Translations under genes and position numbers: made by a program
In this document: positions 7,207 to 17,016 of the stretch, piece after piece
Layout of the letters: the number at the start of each line of letters is the position of its first letter
How positions within the stretch are numbered: position 1 is the first letter of the stretch
Notes under the pieces: model-generated
The model's database searches: none
What the model was told of the DNA's origin: nothing
The model's input: the letters and a program-made list of their open reading frames with translations, nothing else
Assembly: GCF_021378075.1 (NCBI RefSeq)
Contig: NZ_JAJUOS010000003.1
Coordinates: 186,001 to 250,000 of the forward strand
Length of the DNA: 64,000 nt
From: Rhodobacter flavimaris
GTDB lineage: Bacteria; Pseudomonadota; Alphaproteobacteria; Rhodobacterales; Rhodobacteraceae
Direction of reading: 5' to 3'

Positions 7207-8213
7207 TAGCGCACCAGCGCGGGGATGCAGTTGGTATTTTCAGCAACCAGCGCGGCACAGAAGCGGCGCGCGTCATCTACATCGTCGAAGCCCTGCACGC
7301 GCAGCCGATAGAAGGTGCGCCCGCCCGAGCTTGCCTCTTGCACGACGCGCTTCTTGCCCTCCATCAGGGCGCCGAAACGGTTCGACACGCGGTCCCATTC
7401 CAGCCGCGCCTGCTGCGGGCTGTCGAAGGCGCCAAGCTGAACAAGGCGGGTGCCTGCGGGCAGGCTGTCGGGTTCCAGCTCGACCGTCGGAATGACCGAG
7501 GCCTTGCCGCTGATCTCGGCGGTCAGCGCGGCCGCCAGCGCATCGTTCGACATCTCGGCCTCGGGGCGACGAAGGGGACGCGGCGAGGTCTTGAGGCCGG
7601 GCGCATCGGTTAGCGCCGAGGCCACCTCGGCGGGCGCTTCGGGCTGAGCGGGCTCGGCGGCTTCGGGCGCAAGCGCGGCAACCTCTGCCTCGGCGGGCGC
7701 CTCGACCGGCGCTTGGGTCACGGGCGCGGCAGCGGATGCCATCTCCGGCACGGGGAAAGCGGCGGGGGTCGGCGTCAGCTCCTGGAGCTTCGGCGCTTTC
7801 GGCGCCTCGGCCAGCAGTTTGACATCGGCCATCGGCGTGTCTTCATCGGTCAGGCCTGCGGCTTCGGGCGCAAGGGCCACACGCTCGGGCGCGGGCGCGG
7901 CAAGCCCCGTTCCGGCAACCGCATTGACCGACAGGCCGACATGGCGCGCGAGATCGCCACCGGGATCCTCGGGCGCAATCCGCGCCGGGCCCTGTATCGC
8001 GCGGATCACCGGCACCCCGGTCACATCACGCACCGCCAGCCGGTAGCCCCAGACCACAACGCCAAGGATCAGCGCGACCGAGGTGATGGCACCCGCATAC
8101 TGGATCCAGCCAGAGCCCGAAGGAGCCGCAGCCAAATTGCCCCGGTGGGTGTCATAGCCCCCCGAGTTGCCATAGCCATAGGCTCCGCCGTCGCGGTAGT
8201 GAATGCTCGCCAT
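7206..8213 (-). CDS. SPOR-domain protein, single-pass inner membrane
   Basis: A 335-residue protein with a short N-terminal cytosolic segment, one membrane helix (about 38-57, GAITSVALILGVVVWG) and a long Ala/Pro/Glu-rich periplasmic linker. It ends in a SPOR domain (about 258-335; RLVQLGAFDSPQQARLEW and GRTFYRLRVQGFDDVDDA). SPOR domains bind denuded peptidoglycan glycan strands, typically at division sites. It is joined to nagZ, so the pair links cell-wall binding with cell-wall recycling. Low-complexity linker sequence makes any closer family assignment unsafe. Confidence 0.88.
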   Translation of the reverse strand: MASIHYRDGGAYGYGNSGGYDTHRGNLAAAPSGSGWIQYAGAITSVALILGVVVWGYRLAVRDVTGVPVIRAIQGPARIAPEDPGGDLARHVGLSVNAVAGTGLAAPAPERVALAPEAAGLTDEDTPMADVKLLAEAPKAPKLQELTPTPAAFPVPEMASAAAPVTQAPVEAPAEAEVAALAPEAAEPAQPEAPAEVASALTDAPGLKTSPRPLRRPEAEMSNDALAAALTAEISGKASVIPTVELEPDSLPAGTRLVQLGAFDSPQQARLEWDRVSNRFGALMEGKKRVVQEASSGGRTFYRLRVQGFDDVDDARRFCAALVAENTNCIPALVR

Positions 8214-8268
8214 GCCTGCCTCGTCGCCGGTTGTCCGGCTTTACTGCCTCTTCCGGCGACGGCGCGCT

Positions 8269-10014
8269 TTAGCGCATCTCTTCCGCCGGAGTTACGCCAA
8301 GAATACCAAGACCGGCCGAAATAACAACTGCGCAGGCCCGGGCAAGGGCGATTTTCGCCGAAGTGGTGCCCGCATCCCCCTCTTGCACGAAGCGCAGCGC
8401 CGGTTCGTCATTGCCGCGGTTCCACAGCGCATGCAGATCCGAGGCGATCTCGTAGAGGAAGAAGGCGATCCGGTGCGGCTCATTCGCGCGGGCGGCGATC
8501 TCGACATGGCGGGGCCATTCGGCGACCTTCTTGGCCAGCGCGAGTTCCGCCTCATGCGTATTGCCCGACAGATCCGCCTTGGCTAGCGCAGCGTCGGAGA
8601 CGTCGATGCCAAGCTCGGTCGCCTTGCGGGCAACCGAAGCCACGCGGGCATGGGCATATTGCACGTAGAAGACCGGGTTATCCTTGGACTGCTCCAGCAC
8701 CTTGTCGAAGTCGAAGTCCAAGGGCGCGTCGTTCTTGCGCGTCAGCATGTGGAAGCGCGTCACATCGGCGCCGGCCTGCTCGACCACATCGCGCAGGGTG
8801 ACAAAGGTCCCTGCCCGCTTCGACATCTTGAAGGGCTCACCATTCTTGAACAGCTTCACCAGCTGGATCAGCTTGATATCCAGCGGCACGCGGTTTTCCG
8901 ACAGCGCCGCGACGGCCGCCTTCATGCGCTTCACGTAGCCGCCGTGGTCGGCGCCGAAGACGTCGATCAGCATATCGAAACCGCGCAGCACCTTGTCATA
9001 GTGATAGGCGATATCGGGCGCGAAATAGGTCCAGGAGCCATCCGATTTCTTCACCGGGCGGTCCACGTCATCGCCATAGGAGGTCGAGCGGAACAGCGTC
9101 TGCTCACGCTCTTCCCAGTCCTCGGGCAGCTTGCCCTTCGGCGGTTCCAGCACGCCCTCATAGATCAGGCCCAGATCCTGAAGCCGCTGCAACGCGGCCT
9201 CGATCTTGCCGGTGCCATAAAGCGCCTTTTCGGACGAGTAGACATCCATCTTGACGTTTAGCAACTGAAGATCCTCGCGGATCATGGCCATCATCGCCTC
9301 GGTCGCGAAACCGCGCACCTCGACCAGCCAGTCACCCTCGGGCTTGTTCAGCAGGCTCTCGCCGTATTTCGCCTTGAGCGCCTCGCCCACCGGGATCAGG
9401 TAATCGCCGGGGTAAAGACCTTCGCGGATCTCGGGTTCAAGACCGCAGGCCTCACGGTAGCGTTCATAGGCCGAGCGCGCGAGCACGTTCACCTGCGCGC
9501 CGCCGTCGTTAATGTAATATTCGCGCGTGACGTCATAGCCCGCGAAATCCAGAAGCGAGGCCAGCGCGTCGCCGAAAACCGCCCCGCGCGTATGGCCGAC
9601 ATGCATCGGCCCGGTCGGGTTGGCCGAGACATATTCTACGTTGACCTTGATCCCCTTGCCCAGATCCGAGCGGCCGAAATTCGCGCCCTCGGCCAGTGCC
9701 GCGCGGGTCACATCGGCCCAGACCGCCGGGTCAAGACGCAGGTTCAAAAAGCCCGGCCCGGCCACTTCTGCCGAGGTGATACGCGGATCTGCGGCCAGTT
9801 TCGCCGCCAGCGCCTCGGCGATATCGCGTGGCTTGGCGCCCGCGGGCTTTGCCAGCACCATCGCCGCATTGGTCGCCATGTCGCCGTGCAATGTGTCTCG
9901 CGGGGGTTCGACTGCGACGTTGGCAAAATCGAGCCCGGCGGGCAGTTGCCCCTCGGCGACCAGAGCATCCAGCGCGGCGATCACCGCAATACGAATATCG
10001 GCAAAAAGGTTCAT
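8269..10014 (-). CDS. argS: Arginine--tRNA ligase
   Basis: Class I aminoacyl-tRNA synthetase charging tRNA-Arg; 581 residues, the usual length. The HIGH-type motif is HVGH at 138-141, preceded by YVSANPTGP. The KMSK loop appears as [15 protein letters not shown] near residue 410. The DALR anticodon-binding domain fills the C-terminus. The ATG at 10014 ([15 protein letters not shown]) matches the family start; the longer frame adds 18 residues of low similarity. It lies 55 bases upstream of the SPOR gene, so argS may head this operon. Confidence 0.97.
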   Translation of the reverse strand: MNLFADIRIAVIAALDALVAEGQLPAGLDFANVAVEPPRDTLHGDMATNAAMVLAKPAGAKPRDIAEALAAKLAADPRITSAEVAGPGFLNLRLDPAVWADVTRAALAEGANFGRSDLGKGIKVNVEYVSANPTGPMHVGHTRGAVFGDALASLLDFAGYDVTREYYINDGGAQVNVLARSAYERYREACGLEPEIREGLYPGDYLIPVGEALKAKYGESLLNKPEGDWLVEVRGFATEAMMAMIREDLQLLNVKMDVYSSEKALYGTGKIEAALQRLQDLGLIYEGVLEPPKGKLPEDWEEREQTLFRSTSYGDDVDRPVKKSDGSWTYFAPDIAYHYDKVLRGFDMLIDVFGADHGGYVKRMKAAVAALSENRVPLDIKLIQLVKLFKNGEPFKMSKRAGTFVTLRDVVEQAGADVTRFHMLTRKNDAPLDFDFDKVLEQSKDNPVFYVQYAHARVASVARKATELGIDVSDAALAKADLSGNTHEAELALAKKVAEWPRHVEIAARANEPHRIAFFLYEIASDLHALWNRGNDEPALRFVQEGDAGTTSAKIALARACAVVISAGLGILGVTPAEEMR

Positions 10015-10085
10015 TTTCGGCTTTCCTTCGGTTGCCTCTCCCCTGCCAGAGCGGGCGCGCCGCGTCAATGGTCAGGCGGGGGGCC

Positions 10086-11951
10086 TCAGGGCAGCGGCGC
10101 GGCGGGATGGGGCTGTTCGGGCTCGGCCCGCGCGGCGGCGGCCTCGTCAAGCGCGCCGGGCGGCAGCAGGGCAATCAGCCGGTCACCCGGTTCGGCGCGC
10201 AGCTTCTCGTCATCGCGGACAAAGCGTAGCTCTCCCTTCGGGCCGATGCGCAGCACCGGAATGGCATCGGGGCGTTTGAGGCGCCATACCTCCAGCGGGT
10301 ATTCCTCGGTCAGGCGCGTCAGGCGGAAATGCCAGCCCTCTTCAATGAGCTCCTCGAAAGCATCGAGCGTCCGCCCGGCCCCGAAGGGCCGCCCGCCCAA
10401 CTGCGTGGGAAGGCTATGGCGCGGGCGATCATCTTTGTGCCGCGCCACCTGCCAGACCGCGTCGCGCCCGATCTCGGGGGCAAGGTCGGTCGCCACCAGC
10501 GTGTTGTAAGCGTCGTTCGAGGTGGCGGCCAGAAGTGAACCGAAGGCCATCAGCTCGACCCGGTCCTCGGCCGCCTCGCTGAGGATATCGCCGTAAAATG
10601 TCGGGATGCCCGCCGCGCGCGGCCGGATCAGCCGGGCGTGGTTCGGGTCGGTGATCAGCACAGACGCCTCAGCCTTGTGCAGCGTCTCGGCCAACCCGGT
10701 GGTGAAGCGCGAGCCGCCCACGATCAAAAGCCCCGGCGCCTCTTTCCCTGCCAGCCCCATGGCCCGCGCCAGTGGCGCAAGCGTGAAGCCGTGCAGCACC
10801 ACGGTCGAAAGCACAAGCACGAAAGCCAGCGGGCCGATCCGCGCGCCGTCGACCACGCCTGCCTCGGCCAGGCGCTGCCCGAACAGCCCCGCGACGGCCA
10901 CCAGAACCACCCCTCGCGGGCCGGTCAGCGCGATGAACAGCCTCTCGCGCATCGGCAGGCCCGAGCGCAGAAGCGAGACCAGCACCGTCAGCGGTCGCGC
11001 GACAAGGATCGTCGCCAGCACAAAAGCCCCCGCGCGCCAATCGAGCGCGCGCACCTGTTCCATATCCAGGCCCGCCGCCAGCAAGATGAAGACGCCCGAG
11101 ACAAGCATGACCGTCGCCTGCTCCTTGAAGCGGCGCAATTCGGTATAGGAGGGCAGGTCAGCATTCGCGATCACAAGGCCCATAACGGTCACGGCCAGCA
11201 AGCCCGCCTCATGCAGCAGATGGTCGGCAGAAGCGAAAACGGCCAGAAGGCTGACGAAGAGAACGGGCACCTTCATATATTCAGGCACAAGCCCGCGGCG
11301 GAAGCTGTAGGCGATCACCCGCCCGCCCAGATAGCCCAAAAGTGCCGCCGACATGATGCCGATCACGACAAGCCCGGCGGCGCCTGCTGCGTCATGGCCT
11401 GCGCGCAGAACCAGGACCACCTCGAAGGCCAGAACCGCGGCCAGCGCGCCAATCGGATCGTTGACGATTGCCTCCCATTGCAGAAGCTGCGCGGGGCGGC
11501 GCGCAAGTCGCGCCTGCCGCAGCAAGGGTGCGATGACGGTTGGACCGGTGACGATCATGATGCCCCCGAAGACCGCGGCGGTCTCCCAGCTCAGCCCCGC
11601 CACGAAGACCAGCACCAGCGCCGACATCAGCCACCCCAGAGGCGCGCCGATCAGCACCAGCCGCCGCACCCCGGCGCGGGCATCGCCCAGACGGTGGAGG
11701 TCAAGCGACAGCCCGCCCTCGAACAGGATCACCGCGACGGCCAGCGCAACAAGCGGCCCCATCAGATCACCAAGCACGGCCCGCGGGTCGAGCAGCCCGG
11801 TCACCGGCCCGGCGATGATCCCCGCCACGAGCATGATCACGATGGCAGGCAGCCGCAGCCGCCAAGCAAGCCACTGCGCCCCCACCCCGATCGCACCGAT
11901 CAGGGCCAATCCCATGACCGGCTCAATCCCTGCGATATCCGTCGTTGCCAT
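10086..11951 (-). CDS. Cation:proton antiporter with C-terminal regulatory domains
   Basis: A 621-residue membrane protein with about 12 hydrophobic segments in residues 1-400, resembling CPA-type Na+/H+ or K+/H+ exchangers. Membrane motifs include LPAIVIMLVAGIIAGP, VILFEGGLSLDL, WEAIVNDPIGALAAVLAFE (the acidic pair expected for ion exchange) and LTGPRGVVLVAVAGL. The soluble C-terminal part has a Rossmann-like segment (LLIVGGSRFTTGLAETL) of TrkA-N type and a possible TrkA-C region near the end. The transported ion cannot be told from sequence. It is divergent from the RNA helicase gene, with 231 bases between them. Confidence 0.87.
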   Translation of the reverse strand: MATTDIAGIEPVMGLALIGAIGVGAQWLAWRLRLPAIVIMLVAGIIAGPVTGLLDPRAVLGDLMGPLVALAVAVILFEGGLSLDLHRLGDARAGVRRLVLIGAPLGWLMSALVLVFVAGLSWETAAVFGGIMIVTGPTVIAPLLRQARLARRPAQLLQWEAIVNDPIGALAAVLAFEVVLVLRAGHDAAGAAGLVVIGIMSAALLGYLGGRVIAYSFRRGLVPEYMKVPVLFVSLLAVFASADHLLHEAGLLAVTVMGLVIANADLPSYTELRRFKEQATVMLVSGVFILLAAGLDMEQVRALDWRAGAFVLATILVARPLTVLVSLLRSGLPMRERLFIALTGPRGVVLVAVAGLFGQRLAEAGVVDGARIGPLAFVLVLSTVVLHGFTLAPLARAMGLAGKEAPGLLIVGGSRFTTGLAETLHKAEASVLITDPNHARLIRPRAAGIPTFYGDILSEAAEDRVELMAFGSLLAATSNDAYNTLVATDLAPEIGRDAVWQVARHKDDRPRHSLPTQLGGRPFGAGRTLDAFEELIEEGWHFRLTRLTEEYPLEVWRLKRPDAIPVLRIGPKGELRFVRDDEKLRAEPGDRLIALLPPGALDEAAAARAEPEQPHPAAPLP

Positions 11952-12063
11952 ACGCCTGCACCCCGCCTACCCGATACTCCCCCCTCTTTGTGCCCTGCCT
12001 GCAAAGTCCCGCGCAAGGTATTGAACCTGCCCCCGAGGCATTTTCGCCCCGCGCCCGCGCAGA

Positions 12064-12092
12064 TTGACGTTTTGCCGCATTTCGAGTAGCTA
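12064..12092 (+). promoter_or_regulatory. Candidate promoter of the DEAD-box helicase
   Basis: TTGACG (12064-12069), a 17-base spacer and TAGCTA (12087-12092) form a plausible sigma-70 promoter. It would leave an untranslated leader of about 85 bases before the helicase start, GC-rich and able to fold. Long leaders are common on cold-regulated helicase genes, but nothing here proves that. Confidence 0.4.
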
Positions 12093-12182
12093 CTGCGCAC
12101 CCGCATCCGGCGGGCAAATTCCGGGGCGCCCGAACCTTGCGTCCCATCACCCTGCGGTCCGACACCGCATCCAAGGACGCTG

Positions 12183-13718
12183 ATGACCAAATTCTCTGAC
12201 CTTAAGCTGGACCCCAAGGTCCTTTCCGCAATTGCAGACGCGGGCTACGAAACCCCGACCCCGATCCAGGCGGGCGCCATTCCGCACGCGCTTGAAGGCA
12301 AGGACGTGCTGGGGATCGCCCAGACCGGTACCGGCAAGACCGCCTCGTTCACGCTGCCGATGATCACGCTGCTCTCGAAGGGCCGTGCCCGTGCACGGAT
12401 GCCGCGCTCGCTGGTGCTGTGCCCCACGCGCGAACTGGCCGCGCAGGTGGCCGAGAACTTCGATATCTACGCCAAGAACACCAAGCTGACCAAGGCGCTG
12501 CTGATCGGTGGCGTCAGCTTCGTCGAGCAGGACAAGCTGATCGACCGCGGTGTTGACGTGCTGATCGCAACGCCGGGCCGCCTGCTCGATCACTTCGAGC
12601 GCGGCAAGCTTCTGCTGACCGGCGTGCAGATCATGGTGGTGGACGAGGCCGACCGGATGCTCGACATGGGCTTCATCCCGGATATCGAGCGCATCTTCCA
12701 GCTCACCCCGTTCACCCGGCAGACGCTGTTCTTCTCGGCCACCATGGCGCCCGAGATTGAGCGCATCACCAACACCTTCCTGCACGCCCCCGCGCGTATC
12801 GAGGTTGCCCGCCAGGCGACGACCTCGGAAACCATCACGCAAAAGCTGGTGCAGATCACGCCGCCGCGCCGCGACCAGGCCGCCAAGGCCAAGCGCGAAC
12901 TGCTGCGCGCCCTGATCCAGGCCGAGGGTGAAAGCTGCACCAACGCCATCATTTTCTGCAACCGCAAGTCGGATGTGGATATCGTGGCCAAGTCACTGAA
13001 GACGCATGGTTTCAACGCCGCGCCGATCCACGGCGACCTCGACCAGAGCCAGCGGATGAAGACGCTCGACTCCTTCCGCGAAGGCGGGCTGCAACTGCTC
13101 GTGGCCTCGGACGTCGCGGCGCGCGGTCTGGACATTCCGGCGGTCAGCCACGTCTTCAACTACGACCTTCCGAGCCATGCCGAGGATTACGTCCACCGCA
13201 TCGGGCGCACCGGCCGTGCCGGGCGCAAGGGATCGGCCTTCTCGATCGCGACACCCGCGGATGACAAATACCTCAACGCCATCGAGGCGCTGGTGAAAAT
13301 GGAGATCCCGCGCGCCGAGACGCCCGAGGGCTTCTCGCTGTCCGAGGCCGCGCATCGCGAGCCGCGCCAGTATGACGATGCCAAGGGCGGGCGCTCCAAG
13401 TCGCGCAACAGCCGTGGCGGGCGTGGCCGTGGCGAGCGGCGCGAAGCTCCGGTTGAGGAAAAGGTTCTTGAAGTCGTCGCCGAGGCTGTTGTCGAAGCGC
13501 CCAAGCGTGAGGAACGCCGCGAAGAGCGTCGCGAAGACCGCCGTGATGACCGGCGCGAGCGCGGTGGCCGCGGTCGCGATGGCGGCGGGCCCGCCGTGGT
13601 CGGCATGGGCGATCATGTGCCCGACTTCCTGCTGCGTTCCTTCCGCACGGCCCGCCCGAGCACGGCTGCGACCGACAGCGAAAGCGACGCAACGACCGAG
13701 GACAGCAGCGAAAGCTGA
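12183..13718 (+). CDS. DEAD-box ATP-dependent RNA helicase, RhlE-like
   Basis: A 511-residue helicase remodelling RNA, probably in ribosome assembly or mRNA decay. Motifs in order are Q motif near TPTPIQAGAIP (25-35), Walker A AQTGTGKT (46-53), PTRELA (81-86), DEAD (154-157), SAT (near 187), ASDVAARGLDIP and HRIGRTGRAG. The C-terminal 130 residues are basic, with RGG and ERREERREDRRDDRRERGGR-type repeats, then a conserved-looking GDHVPDFLLRSFR. Such tails bind RNA and can drive condensates. No frameshift is seen. The gene ends at a bidirectional terminator. Confidence 0.95.
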   Translation: MTKFSDLKLDPKVLSAIADAGYETPTPIQAGAIPHALEGKDVLGIAQTGTGKTASFTLPMITLLSKGRARARMPRSLVLCPTRELAAQVAENFDIYAKNTKLTKALLIGGVSFVEQDKLIDRGVDVLIATPGRLLDHFERGKLLLTGVQIMVVDEADRMLDMGFIPDIERIFQLTPFTRQTLFFSATMAPEIERITNTFLHAPARIEVARQATTSETITQKLVQITPPRRDQAAKAKRELLRALIQAEGESCTNAIIFCNRKSDVDIVAKSLKTHGFNAAPIHGDLDQSQRMKTLDSFREGGLQLLVASDVAARGLDIPAVSHVFNYDLPSHAEDYVHRIGRTGRAGRKGSAFSIATPADDKYLNAIEALVKMEIPRAETPEGFSLSEAAHREPRQYDDAKGGRSKSRNSRGGRGRGERREAPVEEKVLEVVAEAVVEAPKREERREERREDRRDDRRERGGRGRDGGGPAVVGMGDHVPDFLLRSFRTARPSTAATDSESDATTEDSSES

Positions 13719-13742
13719 TCCTGCAAGCGAGATACGAAAAAA

Positions 13743-13766
13743 CCCCGGCGCCTCTGGCTGCCGGGG
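13743..13766. terminator. Bidirectional rho-independent terminator
   Basis: CCCCGGC (13743-13749) pairs with GCCGGGG (13760-13766) around a ten-base loop. An A-run precedes it and TCTTTCTTT follows, so it can act in both directions, between the convergent helicase and rnj genes. Confidence 0.85.
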
Positions 13767-13790
13767 TCTTTCTTTGCGCTGTGAGCCGGA

Positions 13791-15467
13791 TCAGTCCGCC
13801 ATCAGGCGCGAGACGACGACGGTAACCTCGGGCTTCTTGCCGATCTCTTCCATCGTCACCTGACGCGCGATGCGGCGCAGCGCCTCGTCCATCTTGTCGT
13901 CGTTCGAGATGATCTTGTCGGGCGCTCGTTCCAGGAACTCGGCCAGTTCATCCTCGATCTGATCGGCAATGGGGGTGCCGGAGCGGCCGACCTCGGGCAG
14001 GCCCATCAGCTCGACCCAGGCATCGCCGAGCGGCACGTCATCCTCGTCGATGATGACGGTGATCAGGACGTGTCCGTTCAGCGCCATGCGGATACGGTCA
14101 CGCACCACGCCATCGAGCGCGCCGATCAGCACCGAGCCATCCAGATAGGTGCGGCCGGCCTCAATATACTCGGCCACCTTCGGCGCTGTGCCGGTGATGT
14201 CGATCATCATGCCGTTCGTCGCCACCAGCGAGGCAATCCCCTTGGAGGTGGCGATCTTGGAATGCTCGCGCATGTGGCGGTGTTCGCCATGCATCGGGAT
14301 CAGCATCTGCGGCTTGAGCAGATCATGCACCGCCTCAAGATCCGGGCGGTTGGCGTGGCCCGAGACGTGGTAAAGCCCGCCGCGGTCGTCGATCACCTCG
14401 ACGCCCTTCTCGGAGTACGCGTTCATGATGCGGATCACGCCGCGCTCATTGCCCGGAATGACCTTGGACGAAAACAGGAAGGTGTCGCCGTCCTTCATCT
14501 CGATCCCAAGGTATTTGCCCCGCGACAGCTGCGCCGAGGCGGCGCGGCGCTCACCCTGGCTGCCGGTGACGATCAGCATCAGGTGATTGCGCGGCACATC
14601 CGCCGCATCCTCGGCCGGGATATGGCCGGGGAAGCCAGTCAGCACGGCGGTTTCCTCGGCCACGGTGACCATGCGCTTCATCGCGCGGCCCAGAAGGCAG
14701 ATCGAGCGGCCCGCCGCCTTGCCCGCCTCGGCCAGCGTCTTCAGGCGCGCCACGTTCGAGGCGAAGGTAGTGGCAACCACCATCCCCTCCTGCTCGGCGA
14801 TCAGCTTGGTCAGCGGCTCGGCCAGCGTGGCCTCCGAGCGCCCCGGCTGCGGCGAGAAGACGTTGGTCGAGTCGCAGACCAGCAATTTGACGCCCTCGCC
14901 TTCACCGGCGATCTCGTGCCACAGCACCGGGTCGAAGGGCTCGCCCACGATCGGGCTGCCATCAAGCTTGAAGTCACCGGTATGCACGATGCGCCCGGCG
15001 GGCGTGTCGATGACCAGAGCCGAGCTTTCCGGGATCGAATGCGACACCGGCACGAACTGGACCTTGAACGGGCCTGCCTCGATCACCTGCGGGCGCGGTT
15101 CGACCACGTGCAGCTCCTCGGTGCCGATCCCGGCCTCTTCCAGCTTCAGCGCACCGATCCGGGCGGTGAAACGGCGGGCATAAACGGGCTTGCGCAGACG
15201 CGGCCACAGATGCGGCAGCGCGCCGATGTGGTCCTCATGCGCGTGGGTGATGAAGATCGCGTCGATGCGATGCTTGTTTTCCTCAAGCCAGGCGACATCG
15301 GCCATGATCAGATCGACACCGGGCGAGCTGTCCATATCCGGGAAAGTCACGCCCAGATCGATGACGATCAGCCGCTCTTTCCCGGGCTTGCCGTAACCAT
15401 AGACATAGGCATTCATGCCGATTTCGCCGGCGCCGCCCAAAGGTAGATAGATCAGCCGCTCGCTCAC
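13791..15467 (-). CDS. rnj: Ribonuclease J
   Basis: A metallo-beta-lactamase/beta-CASP ribonuclease with 5'-3' exo- and endonuclease activity; it matures rRNA and degrades mRNA in alphaproteobacteria. The 558 residues include the zinc motif HAHEDH at 75-80, the opening LPLGGAGEIGMN (near 9-20), and a later His segment VSGHANRPDLEAV and PMHGEHRHM. The start is GTG at 15467, overlapping the coaX stop as GTGA, which implies coupling. It is the last gene of the long complex I-birA-coaX transcription unit and ends at the shared terminator. Confidence 0.95.
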   Translation of the reverse strand: MSERLIYLPLGGAGEIGMNAYVYGYGKPGKERLIVIDLGVTFPDMDSSPGVDLIMADVAWLEENKHRIDAIFITHAHEDHIGALPHLWPRLRKPVYARRFTARIGALKLEEAGIGTEELHVVEPRPQVIEAGPFKVQFVPVSHSIPESSALVIDTPAGRIVHTGDFKLDGSPIVGEPFDPVLWHEIAGEGEGVKLLVCDSTNVFSPQPGRSEATLAEPLTKLIAEQEGMVVATTFASNVARLKTLAEAGKAAGRSICLLGRAMKRMVTVAEETAVLTGFPGHIPAEDAADVPRNHLMLIVTGSQGERRAASAQLSRGKYLGIEMKDGDTFLFSSKVIPGNERGVIRIMNAYSEKGVEVIDDRGGLYHVSGHANRPDLEAVHDLLKPQMLIPMHGEHRHMREHSKIATSKGIASLVATNGMMIDITGTAPKVAEYIEAGRTYLDGSVLIGALDGVVRDRIRMALNGHVLITVIIDEDDVPLGDAWVELMGLPEVGRSGTPIADQIEDELAEFLERAPDKIISNDDKMDEALRRIARQVTMEEIGKKPEVTVVVSRLMAD

Positions 15468-16240
15468 GCACTCAGCCCCTTATTATAATCGTTGATGAGC
15501 CGCAGCCCATGGATGGTCAGGTCGTCCTCGACCGCGTCGAACAGATCGAAGCCCTGATCGAACAGCCCCGCAAGACCGCCGGTGGCGATCACTTTCATCG
15601 GGCGGTCGCGCTCGGCCCGGATCTGGCGCACGATGCCTTCGACAAGACCGATATAGCCCCAATAGACCCCGGATTGAATACAGGCCACCGTATTCGTACC
15701 GATCACCTGCGCGGGATGGGTCACATCGACGTGCGGCAGGGCGGCGGCGGCCATATGCAGCGCCTCAAGGCTGAGGTTCACGCCCGGCGCGATCACGCCG
15801 CCGATATAGGCACCATCCGCGGCGACCACGTCAAAGGTCGTCGCCGTGCCAAAATCCACCACGACGATATCGCCGCCGTGCCGGTCGTATCCCGCCACCG
15901 TGTTCACAAGGCGGTCGGGGCCAACGGTGGTGCCAACATCAACGCGCGGCGCGACCGGCAGGTGGCAATCGGGCTTGCCCACCACGAGCGGTCGGCAATC
16001 GTAATAGCGGTTGCACAGGACGCGCAGGTTGAAGACCACGCGCGGCACGGTCGAGGAGATGATCGCCTCGGAAATCTGCGCCGGAATCCCCTTGAGGTTC
16101 ATCAGCCCCGAAAGCCAGACGAAATACTCATCCGCCGTGCGGCGATGGTCGGTCGCGATCCGCCAGGTCGAGACAAACTCGGCCCCGTCCCAGATCGAAA
16201 AAACCGTGTTGGTGTTCCCGCAGTCGATGCACAGAAGCAT
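15464..16240 (-). CDS. coaX: Type III pantothenate kinase
   Basis: CoaX phosphorylates pantothenate in the first step of coenzyme A synthesis. The 258-residue protein begins MLLCIDCGNTNTVFSIWDG, the ASKHA-fold phosphate-binding motif with the catalytic Asp at 6. Further motifs are VGPDRLVNTVAGYD, IVVDFGTATTFDVV, GGVIAPGVNLS and VIATGGLAGLF. It sits between birA and rnj with a 14-base gap to birA and a four-base overlap with rnj. This birA-coaX-rnj tail after nuoN is frequent in Rhodobacteraceae. Confidence 0.95.
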   Translation of the reverse strand: MLLCIDCGNTNTVFSIWDGAEFVSTWRIATDHRRTADEYFVWLSGLMNLKGIPAQISEAIISSTVPRVVFNLRVLCNRYYDCRPLVVGKPDCHLPVAPRVDVGTTVGPDRLVNTVAGYDRHGGDIVVVDFGTATTFDVVAADGAYIGGVIAPGVNLSLEALHMAAAALPHVDVTHPAQVIGTNTVACIQSGVYWGYIGLVEGIVRQIRAERDRPMKVIATGGLAGLFDQGFDLFDAVEDDLTIHGLRLINDYNKGLSA

Positions 16241-16254
16241 TCGCGGCTCCTTTA

Positions 16255-17016
16255 TCAGAAAAACACATCCGCAGCCGCGATCGCCCGCGGGCCATGCGCG
16301 GTGCGCAAAATCATCGCCCCGGAGTCGTCGATGGTCTCGAAGACGCCTTCGGTGGTCTCGGTCGTCGTGCGCGCGACGACGGTTTCGCCAAGCCGCGCCG
16401 CGCGGGCCAGCCAGGCGGTGCGGATCGGCGCGAAACCGTAGGTCTCGAACTGCCGCGCAAGCCGGTCGAAGGCCATGGCCAGAGGCGGCAGGAATTCCTC
16501 GGGGGTGATCGTCAGCCCGGTCTCGCCAGCGACGCTGACCGGCGCCATTGCACTGGTCTCAAGCTGCGCGGCGGGCGGCGCCTCGGCAAGGTTCACGCCG
16601 ATGCCAATGGCAAGATGGCTCAACTGTCCACCCGTTCCGATGGATTCAAGCAAAATTCCCGCGACCTTGCCGCCGTTAAGCAGCACGTCATTGGGCCACT
16701 TGATCGACAGCCGCCCGGCAGGGCCGATAAGGCGCGAGAGCGCCTCTTCCAGCGCCAGAGCCGCGACGAAGGAATAGAGCGCCGCCTGCGTCAGTTCGCA
16801 TTTCGGGTGAAACAGCAGGGTCGCGGCGAAATTGCCCTCGGGCATCTTCCAGTCGCGGCCACGGCGCCCGCGCGCCGCGGTTTGCTCCCTGGCCTGAATC
16901 CACGCAGGCCCCGCGATCCGCGGGGCCAGACGGGCAGCCTCAGCCATGGTCGAGTCGACCCGCGCGAGAACGTGGCGCGCCACGCCCTCGGGCCAGTCTG
17001 TCAGGTCAGTGGACAA
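16255..17016 (-). CDS. birA: Biotin--[acetyl-CoA-carboxylase] ligase (no DNA-binding domain)
   Basis: BirA attaches biotin to carboxyl carrier lysines. At 253 residues it is a group I ligase without the N-terminal repressor domain of E. coli BirA. The biotinyl-adenylate loop is RGRRGRDW (49-56), followed by [19 protein letters not shown] (106 on) with the catalytic lysine near 117, and IGIGVNL. The most likely start is TTG at 17016, overlapping the nuoN end by 11 bases; a GTG a dozen codons in would remove the conserved WPEG segment. A BirA-like frame in the same place is known from the Paracoccus denitrificans nqo cluster. Confidence 0.9.
   Translation of the reverse strand: MSTDLTDWPEGVARHVLARVDSTMAEAARLAPRIAGPAWIQAREQTAARGRRGRDWKMPEGNFAATLLFHPKCELTQAALYSFVAALALEEALSRLIGPAGRLSIKWPNDVLLNGGKVAGILLESIGTGGQLSHLAIGIGVNLAEAPPAAQLETSAMAPVSVAGETGLTITPEEFLPPLAMAFDRLARQFETYGFAPIRTAWLARAARLGETVVARTTTETTEGVFETIDDSGAMILRTAHGPRAIAAADVFF

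Noticed and set aside
10638..12089. 483-residue His/Gln/Arg-rich frame opposite the antiporter
   Set aside because: The composition is the reverse-complement image of hydrophobic membrane codons. Similar His/Gln-rich frames mirror nuoL, nuoM and nuoN.
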